Source: Cranoglanis bouderius (lineage: Eukaryota; Chordata; Actinopteri; Siluriformes; Cranoglanididae). Taken from it: 64,000 nt of DNA. Below are positions 23,390 to 34,944 of this stretch, piece after piece. Position numbers and translations under genes: made by a program. The notes beneath the pieces were generated by a model, which did not search any database, was not told the DNA's origin, and saw only the letters and a program-made list of their open reading frames with translations. Every line of letters begins with the position of its first letter. Position 1 is the first letter of the stretch. The stretch lies in contig CM042546.1 in the NCBI GenBank assembly GCA_023630585.1, positions 12,814,810 through 12,878,809 of the forward strand. The letters are read 5' to 3'.

Positions 23390-23660
23390 ATGCTCGATTC
23401 TGATTGGTCGTAATTTTCTAGAACAGCTCATTCACAGGCAGACACGTCACAACATCTAAGCCTGTTATACAAAAGAAACAAAGAAAAATGATTAAAATCA
23501 TTGATATGGTGGTGATATTTGTAAGGAGATGTTTGATTTATTTATTTATGGAAGGAGTCTCCAGTGTGAGCGCTTTGCAAGTCAGTTTTGCACTACGGGT
23601 CATAAGGACAGAGGTGTTTACGTTTTCAGGTTTCTCAAGAACATGACAAGCTACTTTTTT
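23390..23660 (+). repeat. CCAAT-bearing MITE family, diverged copy
   Basis: TTCTGATTGGTCGTAATTTT near 23399 matches the conserved CTGATTGGTC block. A second block at 23523-23570 (GTAAGGAGATGTTTGATTTA, then GGAAGGAGTCTCCAGTGTGA) recurs almost exactly at 56199-56245 and in part at 37650, so these belong to the same or a linked repeat. Confidence 0.55.
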
Positions 23661-25579
23661 TTGTTGTTTTTTTGCTTATTTTTTGCCTTACTAAATTCAA
23701 GCAAGAAAGAAAAAAAAGAAGAGAGGAATGACTGTTTATTGCTGTTTATTTGATTCCGCATGTTGGCGCGTTTCCTTATGAAACAGGAAGTCAGAGTGAT
23801 GTCGTGTTAAGCTACACCACACCGCCACCAAATCTAAACAAACCAGTAACTTAGCGAAACAGCTAAATATCTAGAGCTACAAAGACTAAATTTACTAAAT
23901 CTGACTGACGGAGAAGCCGTGATGGCGTGGTGTTCTCGCTCAGTCTGACATGTTCCAGCATTGAGTTGGTAAAACACCTCCAAAAAGAGCCGGTCAATGA
24001 CTAAACTCCAACCAAGAGACGAGTGGAGCGGTGAAGAATGTGAGGGAAGACACATTATTGTTACAAAAAAAACTCACCATTACTGTAGAGCAAGACATGC
24101 CTCTTGTGGTGTGACCTATTTCCTTCCAGAGAGCAATTAATTGGACGATCATGAAGTTTTGCCTAGATATGAATCATCGAAAAGCTTTTGGCTGTTTTCC
24201 CAGAAGTGACGAGCTAGAAAATTAAAACGAGAACATTTCCAAAACATTTTCCAGATATAATATCATACTGCTGTCTAGAACACTAATGGAAAGGTAGAAA
24301 AAGCTCTGAAGAACCCATTTTGATCTCCCGGGCACTTTAAAGTGACGATGTCCACCGGTGTGCTTCATTTCCTTCTACACGCGTCAATTGTTTCCCCATT
24401 TTCAAACACTAGGTGAAGGAGTCATTTTCAAAATGCAATCCAATTCCAAAACCTGTCAAATTCGAGTGTTCGGAGAAGTGCTTGGCGTTCGAAAGGCGAC
24501 TCTTCTGCTTCTACAGCTATGCAAAAGCCTGTAAAAACACTCAAGCGAGAAATGGGTAAACAAACACGCCTGCTTATGTCCTCTTCCAAAAGGGAAGAGT
24601 TTCCAACCTGCGGAATTACCACAGATTGTGAAACGGTCTGTTAGTTTAACCGTCAACTATTCGTGACGGAAAACGGGAATGACCATATGTCCTTTTAAAG
24701 CCAAAGAAATTGAAAGAAATTGAAAGGAAGTCTTATAAAAAAATAAAAAAATAAATAAATAAATAAAAGACACTGTAAAGCATATGGCCTGCGTTTCCTT
24801 CTCAGAGGTGGGGAGAGGAGGAAGAGAGGAGAGCGCGGCGCAGCACCTCCACCTGACGAGCGCTCAGAAAAATGCTACTCATGCCTAATCAGAGCTTGTT
24901 CATTAAATCCGATTCGCTGAGTGGCACGAGTCCAGAATCATTATCTCAGCCTCTGAGCTGCTCGCCTTTATCCTTTAGACACCACTGCAAAACACTGCAT
25001 GAAGAAACCTCGACCAAATCCATGTGCTCTCGGCTGCGTTACTTCATTAAACCCATCCGCAATCCAGTAACAGGGAGCAAAATATCAGGAGGTTTGCTGA
25101 ATTTGATTTCTGGTCAAAGTTAATTGCAGTAAGCCTAACCTAATTAAAAATAAATAAATAAATAAATAAATAAACAAACAAAACAGCTCATAAATAGTCA
25201 TCACTGATTGAAGCTAAGTGGAACAGGAACGTACACGGGCAGCTCGTCACCATTTCGAAATCCACGCTTAGCTTAATCACAGCGCAGCTTCTGAAGCCGG
25301 CGTAATGAAGAGACACGATCGTCCAGAACATCAGCAAATATTAAGGGTGTTTTTGCATGCTTGAGGTGTTTTCACTTCGATGGCTCATAGCTTTAAGAAG
25401 CAACATTCACACTGGACCTGATATTAGATAGGAAGTTCTAGGAGGCGTGTCACGACCCGACGAGAGCTTCACGGAGTCTACGGTCTGGGCTAGAAAGAAT
25501 TCAACTTCGCGTCTTCATACTATTCTGTGTCTTCCTGGTGGCGCTTTTGGACAAAATAATCCGCTTTACAACATTTAAT
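23661..25579. other. Intronic DNA without recognised genes
   Basis: Mostly unique sequence with (AAAT)n/(TAAA)n patches at 24740-24766 and 25145-25180. The stretch 24840-25085 is GC-balanced, non-repetitive and could be a conserved non-coding element. No exon is supported. Confidence 0.45.
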
Positions 25580-25862
25580 CAGTTTGCACAGGATTTCGCA
25601 GAGGTTTTTTTTTTTGTGATTGTCGCAGCCAAAAATGTTGTTTTTTGGAGTTTTTTTGTGGTTTTTGTTGCGGAAAACTACTTGAATTGGTGAAATTGCA
25701 ATCGCACAAAATAGTTTTGCATGGACTTTCAAAGTGATGTTTGCCTGAATCCGCATTGTGGTGACGTCACATGATGGATCTTGGCCCAAAATCTGCGGAA
25801 AATTTGCGGTAAAAAGTTGATTTTGCGTTCATTTCTGCGATCGCGAAATCCTGGAGGAACTG
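25580..25862 (-). mobile_element. 6-bp-TSD MITE family, copy 1 (283 bp)
   Basis: Inverted repeats: the plus strand starts CAGTTTGCACAGGATTTC; the other end on the minus strand starts CAGTTCCTCCAGGATTTC. The flanks are a perfect 6-bp duplication, TTTAAT at 25574-25579 and 25863-25868. The interior holds the CRE palindrome TGACGTCA and blocks shared with the copies at 39382 and 59627 (ATTTTTGGCTGC, AAAACTATTTTGTGC). No coding capacity. Confidence 0.85.
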
Positions 25863-28403
25863 TTTAATACCAGGAAATAATCTGATTTCAGTGCTAAAAA
25901 GCATTACTCAAGCATTTCCACCAGCCATCCCTGGCCTGCGCTCATTCCTTCCAGCCTTGGTAGCGTTTGTCGCTCGAGTGAAGTCTCTGTCGCTGAGCTC
26001 TGATTGGCCGAACTCCAGCGCACCGACTAGGGAAGTTTATAGCTCTTTTTTCGTCGTGTAAGTCAGCTCTTTTTCCGAGCCGCTACATCATAATATGACC
26101 CAAGCACCATAAAATAAAATAGACCTGGTGTTTGTTTGGGCTCGGATGTTAAACGGCCTGTCGAGAGGCAGCAACACTCTGGGAAAGAAGTTGCATCATT
26201 TCATGGATTAATTTTTGGTTTACATGTCCAGACAGCTTAGAATACAATTTCATTTGATCCTGATCCATAAAGATTCATTACGACTTGGTGACCGCCTTGA
26301 TTATACATTATGCCTGTGACGTCCAACATGCAATGGAGAGCATGGCGTGGGAGGCGTCCTGCGACGGGAAGCGTCATCCATAATTTCCTGGTTGAAGTAA
26401 ATTGAAAGTCGAGTAAACGCGATATCATAAGCGAGTGCCTGTGCATTATTGAAACGAATGAAATCTCTATTATAAAACGGTGCCTATAATGATCTTTGAT
26501 ATGATTGATCTTGATGCCTGATCGCTGGAACTGAAACGAAACCTGTGCTAATGAAGACAAAGCTTCATCCGCTTCTGGTCGCCTTGGGCGTAACAAATAA
26601 ATTGCTCGTTGTTTTATTTTAAACAGCACATGCATCTTCTATCCTTGCGTCTTTAACAGGGCCGGCCGTTAATTCGGGCTCCCGAGAAACGCATTTGTTA
26701 CTTCGCAAACACAAACAGAAGAGTTTCATTTATCAAAATCGCTGGTTAAGATGCAAGAGAAAGAAGAATAAGAATATGCCTGAATTGAACATCACAACCA
26801 GAATTTCTGCCATTACGGCACCTTTTACTGACCACTAGCGCTCATTAAATATATTAAAAGACGGTGGATAACTGGACACGACTATAACAAGCTTTCATTA
26901 TCAAGCCAATTCTTTGAAAGAAGGACATTAGAAAGCAATTTGGTAGCATGGCGGCTAAAATGAGGTTGGAAAAAACCCACTCTAATCTCTCGGTATGAAA
27001 ATTTCAATAAAAAGCAGCAGTTCGAAAGTCCCCAGAGCTCATCCCGAGCACTTTAGCACTCTCTTGCACACAAATCTTCATTAATTAAAAGTGAATTCTT
27101 TATCAAAGTGCCTCTGACCAGAGGAAACGGCGCTAGCGTTAAGCCACTTTGTAACCTTTCATCGTTCCAACTTCGGGGAGCTCCGGGAAAACTCGACGGG
27201 ATTCCTGAGGAGAAACGTGCTTTCGAGTGGCCAAGATGTTTTCTCACTCAACAAGCAAAGTTTCTTCCTTCATCTTGTTCCTTTCCTTGCAAAGAGTTGA
27301 AAGGAATCAGACATTTTCCTCCCTCCCCCGCCTCACCAGATAATTCGTCAGTGCCTGCCTTCGTCAATTATTCAAGTCATCCTCTACATATTGAATATGT
27401 TTCTCTTTCTCGTCATTAATATTTAAGGGCTTCTTCCCTCTCCGGGACGTCTCATAAGGATAAATCAAGGTGACATTAAGTTTTATTGAGACGGTCTTGT
27501 CATGAAAATGTGCTTTAACTGAGCTGGAGTTTGGTTCTTTTACAACCGTCTCGAAAATGAACATGGAACTGAGGACGGGCGGGACAAACAAATCCCTGGT
27601 TTAAATACAAATTCGGGGTCAGGAAAAGATGGTGAAGAATAAACAAATAATCAAGGCATGTTGGAGGAAAAGGCTAAGGCATGGTTAATGGATTAATGGA
27701 TAATGGTCAGTAGCCGACATTGATGAATCCATAGAAAGAGCATCCAATCATTCTCATCAAGCTTACGTTATGAAACAAGAGGAAAATCGATGACCATTAA
27801 GTAGCACTCATCTCTGAAACGGAAAAGAAAGAAAAAAAAAAGAAAAGAAAAAAAGCGTCAGCCGGATTCAGTCGAGCCCCACTTCTCTGGGTTAGTACAG
27901 TAACCAGATTCAATTCTCTAGCAGATCGTATCGGATAAGTGCTCTGATCAATGGAGCTCAGATGAAGTCCTTTCTCGCTGACTCGGATTGAGTCAGGTCA
28001 GGTCACAGCTTCGTCAGATTAGTATCTTCCTGCCTCTTCGGCTAATTACGAAGTCCCTCGTGACTCGAAGGAGGTGTCATGGAGGAGGGGAAACCATTAA
28101 ACCTTGCAGTCATGAGGTCCTTTATGAATGCATTTTGATCTAAATGGCCATGTCACATTATTCATCATGTCCAGGAACAGTATAATGAGTAGGGAAGAGA
28201 TGTAACTCCTTTGTAACTCCTTTATTTACATTTTAAGAGAGTTTCTAGATCCTGAAACAAAGCTTCTCAGCTCCGCCCCCTTTTCCAGCTTAAATTACAT
28301 AAAACAAAAGTTCATATTTCCAGTATAGCGATCGTATACTGTGGCATAGTTATTACATGTAGTAGTAGCTACATCAGTATAACATCAGTTTATATTACAC
28401 TGT
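25863..28403. other. Intronic DNA, largely unique, candidate conserved non-coding segments
   Basis: Low in repeats compared with the rest of the window. The segment 26400-26640 is rich in homeodomain-like ATTA/TAAT and GATC motifs, and 27050-27600 is similar in character. No splice-bounded coding exon. An ATGGCGGCTAAAATG start at 26949 is followed after 14 codons by a weak donor (GTATGA); I do not consider it supported. Confidence 0.45.
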
Positions 28404-28500
28404 TACGCTGTTGACTTCTCGAATCTGATTGGTCAGAAGGTGTTAACTATTTTTTTATAAACAGCAGGCCATGCTGTTATAGGACTTTGGGGCGGTAAAA
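28404..28500 (+). repeat. CCAAT-bearing MITE family, end fragment
   Basis: GCTGTTGACTTCTCGAATCT followed by GATTGGTCAGAAGGTGTTAA matches the right end of copy 1 in reverse, then ATAAACAGCAGGCC. About 100 bp only. Confidence 0.6.
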
Positions 28501-29737
28501 GTAACTCTCCTTGGTGTCGCGCTGCGAAACATCACACTTGCCAGGTTTTATTTCTTACATAGGTATATGTACTGTATGTACATACCCAGCTTATTAGATA
28601 GTAGTACTAATATAGATATAGTTGACGATACACAGCTGGAATTGTACAGTCATGCTTCATGGGTCATTAATAAACAGCTGCATGTATTATTCATTAGCAC
28701 AAAAGCACAGACACACAGCACACTTAAATTCCACCATTTTCCCCATATGGTTTTCTGTTTATGTTTCTTCCAAGGAGGCGAATAAGACTAAAAATAAGCG
28801 TATTGATCAAGAAAACCATTTTCTAAGCAGCACTGTCATGACCTTAAGTCATATTTGAAGTGCTTACAAAATGTGAATTTTATGCTGAGCCATTAGCGTG
28901 GGCGTTTACCAACTGGAGCTCCACCATTAATCAAGAAGAGCAATGTGTAAATCTAGCTTATACTCGTGGATCCCTGTGGAACGCAGTGGGGATGGGTGAT
29001 GTGATGATACATTTGATATACCGTGATATCAACAGTACATTTATAACAGTGAGAGATTGTTACTCACAATGACGACTTGCTGAGTGGGTACACTATTTGT
29101 AAAGAAATAGTTGTTCATATACTAACTAAATGATGGAAATTTAGCATTAACGGCATCCATTTCATTGTAATAAACCAATAATGGATCTGAGATCTAGAAC
29201 TAAAGGCTTTATTTCATATATAAAGGATGCATTTGATTCGGTTTGCATAACCATTCCTAATACCTTTCTTGCAGTGTACTAACCATTGATAAATGTGTGC
29301 ATGGGGGCTCGATCCAAAAGTGAGAACTATTTTGTAGCCATATTCATATTAATAAATGATTATGCACATTAAATGTTAATGCATAACCTAAGAGCTTATT
29401 TAATAATCAGCCTTGAATGCTGAAGGGGTTAATTAGTAACAAATTAATTTTATAATGCAGGTTTTTTTTTTTTTTTTTTTTTTTTAATAATCAGCTAGAA
29501 AGAATGGCTTTAATGATGATGGAAAAAGGACAAAAATGTAGGAAGGGAAAAAATATATATTATTTTATAGTTGATTTTCTTCCCTTTCCTAATCCTTCTC
29601 TTCAGAGGGAAGCCAGATTTTCCACACATTATTCAAGATATACCAAGAAGGCAGCTTTTAGGAAATCTAGTAATGGCTTATGAACATATTTTAAAGCCAC
29701 ATTAAGACTCTAATAACAAACCATGCAGACGAACCGG
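28501..29737. other. Intronic DNA without recognised genes
   Basis: AT-rich, with a poly-T run at 29461-29485. Short frames near 28567-29072 show no domain. Confidence 0.5.
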
Positions 29738-30150
29738 AAGTTGCCTACCAAAAAGGGTGAGAGTCCATAACTCTGAAATGCTTCTGCCTATTCACATCAA
29801 ATTTGGTAGACGTGTATAGTATATGAGTTTCAGGTAGACTACCAATTGTGATGCACGTATCTGAGGAGGGGATGCTAGAACATTAAAATAACTTTCTCTA
29901 AACTACTTGATCAATCAAATTGAAATTTGCTACATGTTTATAATTGGTTTGCCATGGATGACTTGATTAGTTGAAAGGCACAGCTGATATCACCAGCTTT
30001 CAGCACACATTTGACACAGTTAAAAGTGATCTATCGTAAAATAAATAAATAAATAAATAAATAAACAAACTACCGTTTTTTGTTCTATGTACAGTAAGTT
30101 GGCAAGAACCGGCCATTGTGGTAAGTACTTGCAAATGATGCGTGGACCCC
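29738..30150 (+). repeat. Direct repeat, left copy
   Basis: Shares ordered blocks with 30980-31392: AATGCTTCTGC, a TAGACTACCAATTGTGATGC block, ATCAAATTGAAATT, AAGTTGGCAAGAACCGG and ACTTGCAAATGATGCGTGGA. Overall diverged. It holds an (AAAT)n tract at 30040-30065. Family not recognised. Confidence 0.75.
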
Positions 30151-30979
30151 AACTTTTGCACCTTTAGCTATATTATGTACATGTGACATAAACAAAACAC
30201 AGAAACCAGTTGGGTACTACTGATGATATACATTGTCTAAATAAAAAGCATCTTAAGATTGTATTAAACGTTACTCCGTTTGATGTCCATGATGTTTGCA
30301 AAGTAGGATCCTTAATTTTTCACCTGATAGAGTCTAAAGTAAACATGGCAGTATATTAAATTCCTTATTGAACTGTTGCATTTTTTCCCTATCTCAGGAG
30401 TGATGGTAAATTAATCTGGATCAAGCGCAGTCAGAGCAAAGTAATCTCACAGAGTGCCAGTGAATCACGCTCAGCCAGAGAGAGACACTCAGATCAAATA
30501 TTCAGGACTGAACACCAAAGGAGATCCTTTTAGCTGCATCAGGAAAGCGATAACATCCAAGCATAAGGTCTCTGTATCATTATAATTCAGCCTTCACATC
30601 CCACAGTCTTGTCTTAGCTATATACAGAGATGTTAAATTAGATGATTGATGTCAAACCCCTCTGTAGCACATCCAACGATCCAGATAAATGTGTGAGATA
30701 TGACGAGTTATGTATGTCACTGCGTTCCTAAGTATTGTTATCTCAGTCCCTGGAAGGTATCAGCAGATTTACTGCTATCTAAAGTCCTTGTTCTTTAAGA
30801 TAACAGACCAGGTATTTGCCATAATCCTTTAAGATGAGGTTATTTGCATGATTGAACAACAGTTCTTGCCAGCTTCCCCTGTGATTTTGTGGTCATCAGG
30901 GGAGAAATGATGCATTCAAGTGGTTACATGATCGGACAGTTTACAGAAGTCTCCTTAAAGACAGGAGCCAGAAATTGTG
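30151..30979. other. Spacer between the direct repeats
   Basis: About 830 bp of unique-looking sequence with no open frame, domain or terminal motif. Nothing suggests that the flanking repeats are LTRs of an element filling this gap. Confidence 0.55.
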
Positions 30980-31392
30980 CAACAGAAATACTTTCATTTC
31001 AGGCCATATCTCTGCAATGCTTCTGCATGTTCAGACCAAAACTGATAGGCATGCATGATATATGACTTAGAGGTAGTCTACCAATTTTGATGCATGTATC
31101 TCACTAGGGGACTCCAACATTTAAATACCCATTTCTCTGAAACTGCATGTTCTATCAAGTTGAAATTGTTTATGTTACAGGAAATGTTAGTCTATTATTG
31201 TCACTTCAATCTATTACTGGGTTGGATAACTTGATTATTTGAAAAGCATGACTGCCATCAGCCAGTTTCAGCAGGAATGTGACACAGAAGTGATCCATCA
31301 TCACAAAACTACTCTCACTCTCATTATGGATCTATGAGAGTTGGCAAGAACTGGTCATTGGGGGACATACTTGCAAAGGATGCTTGGACCCC
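30980..31392 (+). repeat. Direct repeat, right copy
   Basis: Second copy of the 29738-30150 repeat, offset about 1242 bp. Matching blocks include AATGCTTCTGC, TAGTCTACCAATTTTGATGC, GAGTTGGCAAGAACTGG and ACTTGCAAAGGATGCTTGGA. Confidence 0.75.
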
Positions 31393-31871
31393 GCAGATCA
31401 CTGTTTGTGGCTAAACTGTAATCTTGTACCAATCTGGTATAGAAAGACATATACATTGTCAAAATAAAACAGATACCTACATTACTGTTTTAAAAGACGA
31501 TCACGTGTTCAGTCTCAGAATATTTTAACATAAACAGTGCAATTTGAACATTTTCAGCTCAGATAAGCCAAAACACTCATCACTGCAGCACTGCTGTCTG
31601 TGAATGCATATAATTCTACTGTACATAAACCTTCAAGTTGCATGTCATAAAGATGTAATGAACTGTGTTTCAGATTCTTACAACCCAAGTGTCATTAGTC
31701 AAAACATATACAGTAATGTATTCATTCAGATCCACTTTATAGGTTATTGCAGTATTCACAGCTGGCTTCTGTGATGAGTAAGTAAAGCAGAAATGAACCC
31801 AGTACACTCCTGATCTAGTGTTTTTATACAATAAATCCAAAGTAAATGTTTGGCATTCACACTCTAAACAC

Positions 31872-31917
<46 letters not shown>

Positions 31918-32290
31918 CTATATGTTGTAGTCTATATCTGAGTTAACCTACAACTGTATGTAAATGTGTAAAAGATCTAGGCCAAACATGTCTTTATAAC
32001 ATGCTATGGCTACAGCAACTCAAGTTTCCAGTGGGGCCAAATGTCTACATTTAGATCAAACTATTACCAAGTCAATTCCATTTTTTACCCTAAATCAATG
32101 TGTACACTATGTGATAAAGTGTAATGTGAAATATGTACCAATGTCGGTCTACATCATTTTCTTGAGTAACATTCCCATTCTATTTGTAACACATGTAACT
32201 GAGAGCAGATTATATAAGTGACAGATGATGTAGTCTTTCTTTAGAGCCTTAAAGGGGAAAGAATGTTTTCATAACAGATGGAATAAAGTT
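31393..32290. other. Intronic DNA without recognised genes
   Basis: Contains a (GA)n microsatellite at 31873-31918. A short plus-strand frame at 32006-32221 has no domain. Confidence 0.5.
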
Positions 32291-32475
32291 ACGGAGCAGT
32301 GGCAGCTCAGTGGTTAAGGCTCTGGGCTAGTGACCTCAGTGCCAGGGGTTGAAATCCCAGCGGTGCAAGGCCTTCAAAATTGGGCCCTTGAACAAGGCCC
32401 ATAACCCCTTCAGCTCTAGTGGTGCCAAAACATAGCTGACATGCACCGAACAGGCTGGGATTTCACTGTACACAC
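32291..32475 (+). mobile_element. tRNA-derived SINE
   Basis: The head GTGGCAGCTCAGTGGTTAAG (about 32299-32318) resembles a pol III A box and GGGGTTGAAATCCC (32345-32358) a B box, at tRNA-like spacing. The body carries GGGCCCTTGAACAAGGCCC and ends beside a TA/TG microsatellite (32491-32558), a usual position for a SINE tail. About 360 bp from the nrg3 exon, in its intron. Confidence 0.8.
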
Positions 32476-32486
32476 ATGCGCATATT

Positions 32487-32490
<4 letters not shown>

Positions 32491-32558
<68 letters not shown>
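32491..32558. repeat. Compound (TA)n(TG)n microsatellite
   Basis: A TA tract (32491-32517) followed by a TG tract (32518-32558) just after the SINE. Confidence 0.95.
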
Positions 32559-32560
<2 letters not shown>

Positions 32561-32828
32561 AGACTGACTTTTTTTCCCCCTACATGTTTGAGCAGTAAAA
32601 TCATTTGGACCATATGAAAAATGAAATAACTTATACTGCTGCACTTAACTAATGGTGATAATAGTTTGAAATGAATTGACTGGAATTGCCATTCCATCAT
32701 GCAGCCAAATAAAAATGAGACCCCTGAGATAAACCAACAATCAAAGCTCACAATGCACAGCTCAACAATGACAAAACAAACCCAACTATGCCCAGAGCAG
32801 CAGGAAACATTCAGAGATCACAGAACTC

Positions 32829-32834
32829 ACGTGT
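32829..32834 (-). other. nrg3: nrg3 exon 1 splice donor
   Basis: On the minus strand CAC is followed by GTGAGT; the GT is at 32830-32829. It matches the donor consensus from the second intron base on. The open frame would otherwise run only eight more codons to a stop, so splicing is needed. It opens a long first intron that covers the rest of the window to position 1. Confidence 0.85.
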
Positions 32835-33470
32835 CTTGCGGCTGACGTGGGTCCGAGCTGGAGTGTTGACCGGCCTTTCTGTGGTTGAGTGCTCACGGGT
32901 TGAGTCATTGAGGACGGTTGGTTTGGATGAAGCTGGGCTGGAGGTGGATGTCCGGCCAGGGGAGGCAGTGCCAGATGCTGTAGTGGTGGTGGTCTTCTGG
33001 GTCACCTGGCTGCCAGAGGAACCTCCATCCCTTGGGTTGGCATTTGGAGGTGCTGCTGTTCGAGTTTTTCCCCTAATGGCTGTGGTAATAGTGGAAATGG
33101 TCGAGGATACAGTGGTGGTAGTGGTTGTGGTGGAGGAAGTGGTGCTGTCTGGGCCCTTGGGCAGAGCGCTTGGCTTGGATAGGAAAATGGGATCCTGGCC
33201 AATACCTTTAGCATCCACAAGGTCTGTGGGTACATAGTCCTGCACAGATCCCACAACGATCCATTTGAGCAGCATGAGGCTAAGGCCGAGTCCCACAAAG
33301 CCAATCAGGAGGGGAACTACACACAGCCAAGTCTGCTGTCTCGGCCAGAAGGCGCACCTAAAAGCACCAGCACGCTCTCCACCTTGACGTCCCCCGGAAG
33401 CCCCACCAACCTCAGGCTCCTCCAGGATAACCACCCCCGAGGTGGTCACAGCTCCAGAAGTCTCGCTCAT
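32831..33470 (-). CDS. nrg3: Neuregulin-3, first coding exon (partial gene)
   Basis: Encodes the first 213 codons plus one base of neuregulin-3, a membrane-anchored EGF-family ligand of the ErbB4 receptor, mainly neural. The key match is RQQTWLCVVPLLIGFVGLG (residues 44-62) and onward through SLMLLKWIVVGS, YVPTDLVDAKG and GQDPIFLSKPS to residue 101, nearly identical to the vertebrate NRG3 N-terminal hydrophobic segment and its following stem. Residues about 47-68 are membrane-spanning. Residues 108-205 are a Ser/Thr-rich, mucin-like stretch (poly-T at 113-120) as in NRG3, with one N-glycosylation sequon (N188). The start is firm: TAA lies in frame five codons upstream (33485-33483), and AGGATGA gives A at -3. 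The exon ends AAGACAC, then GTGAGT, phase 1. The EGF domain and cytoplasmic tail are in later exons outside the window. Which teleost paralogue (a or b) cannot be told. Confidence 0.95.
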
Positions 33471-34540
33471 CCTGCCCCGGGTTTAGAGAGGGTTAACCCC
33501 AGGGTCGGGCACTCAGCAGGCACAGGAGGATCACAGAAGGATGGATCATAGTGTTGAACATCGGGTGATTAAAAAAAAAAAAAAAAAAAAAATCAAGAAA
33601 TCCCAGCAGAACACACACTCAGATGCAAATACTCACCAACAACATACAACCATCACTCCTTAAAGCACAGACACTCAATGCCGCAAATGCAATCACACAC
33701 ACTCAAGCTCACACACACACAGACACACAGTAGAATTCCAGAGGTCAAAAAACAAGGGCTGGCAGAATACAACGTGGGACGATCCGTTTAGTCCTGTTCC
33801 AGAAGCAGGTGAGAGTAGACGGGCTTAGATAGGACTCTGGTTCCAAGGACAAACCGAATAGGCAGAGGAAAAAGGGGAGACGCCGGATGGAGGGGTGGAG
33901 CAAGAAGGGAGGATTGCAGAGAGCGGATGCGTCTGTGAGGAGGCGCTCGGCAGAGCCCGATGCAGCAGCACACTCTTGCGTTACCACTCCTCAAATCCTG
34001 TCTTTCAGATCAGGCACCAATCTGACTTGTCAGAAACAATCCCTCAATTTTATGGTTCCTTAGATATTTCTTAGAGGGGTAGTCGGTTTCCAGAAGGGCT
34101 CACTTTTTTTCTGTCATTTCTCGCAGCTTGGTCACTGTCTCGTTCTGTGACTCCTGTTAGGCTCCTGTTAGCACTTGCTGACTCAGCTCTGTATATCCCG
34201 TAGTGTCAAACCCTCCAGCAAGCAGCCGTGATTCCCAGCATCCCCTCCCAGGGCTGAACCTCCTACAGACAGACACCATCTGTATGGAAGGGGAAAGCGA
34301 CCCAAATCTGTTCCACAAGCTGGAGCCAAAATAATAAATTCAGCAGCTACAGAACAAGCAGGAGAAGACCACAAAGGCAGCAAAGGTCAGCGTTTAGCAA
34401 GCGATCAAATCCACAGGGAGGATAAATCCGTTCTCCTGCTTGAGCAGCATCCGAGCCATGTCCCGCTGCTGTTCATGCAGCACGGAGTGAACGAGCGCAC
34501 GCTCAGTCCTCCGCTACATTCCGCCACTGAGAAAAAGAGA
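33471..34540 (-). promoter_or_regulatory. nrg3: Probable nrg3 5' UTR and promoter-proximal region
   Basis: Sequence directly upstream of the nrg3 start codon on the minus strand. It is more GC-balanced than the surroundings, especially 34400-34540, and contains a run of 22 A on the plus strand (33571-33592). No TATA box or initiator can be assigned with confidence, and the transcription start is not visible. Short open frames here (33745-33994 and 34183-34383) have no domain support. Confidence 0.5.
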
Positions 34541-34900
34541 GAGAAAGGGAGGGAGGGAGGGAGAACACAGCAAGAGAAGCAGGAAGGGGGAAGGGAGGGT
34601 GCTAGAGACAGACAGTAAAGAGAGAAATGAGAGAGGGAGGAGAGAAAAAAAATATCCCTTAGCTCAGGTCTTCCTCATGTTCTCTTTATCCAACACTGCC
34701 ATCCAGTCTGAATGTGAGGCTTTTTAATTATTTGTTTGTTTGTGACTCTCTGTCCCAGGACTGAGACGGTGTCATCGCGAATGGACGCCAGTCTCCTGTC
34801 TGGATGCTGCTGATGCCAGGAGAGGGAGAGAGAAGCAGAGGAGGATCAGAGAGAGAGAGAGAGAGAGAGAGAGGCAGGACTACACCTGCTCCTCCCTATT

Positions 34901-34944
<44 letters not shown>

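Noticed and set aside
26949..26993. ATGGCGGCTAAAATG start with a donor-like GTATGA
   Set aside because: Only 14 codons, weak donor and no CTCF-like or promoter motif nearby; less supported than 22095-22172.
29738..31392. LTR pair with an internal region
   Set aside because: Repeats lack TG/CA ends and there is no primer site, polypurine tract or pol sequence between them.
32299..32358. tRNA gene
   Set aside because: A- and B-box-like motifs belong to a SINE; the acceptor stem and anticodon arm do not fold into a tRNA, and the same body recurs at 45469.
32788..33304. 149-codon plus-strand and 100-codon minus-strand frames over the nrg3 exon
   Set aside because: Shadow frames of the nrg3 coding exon; poly-V and poly-P come from its Thr/Ser codons.
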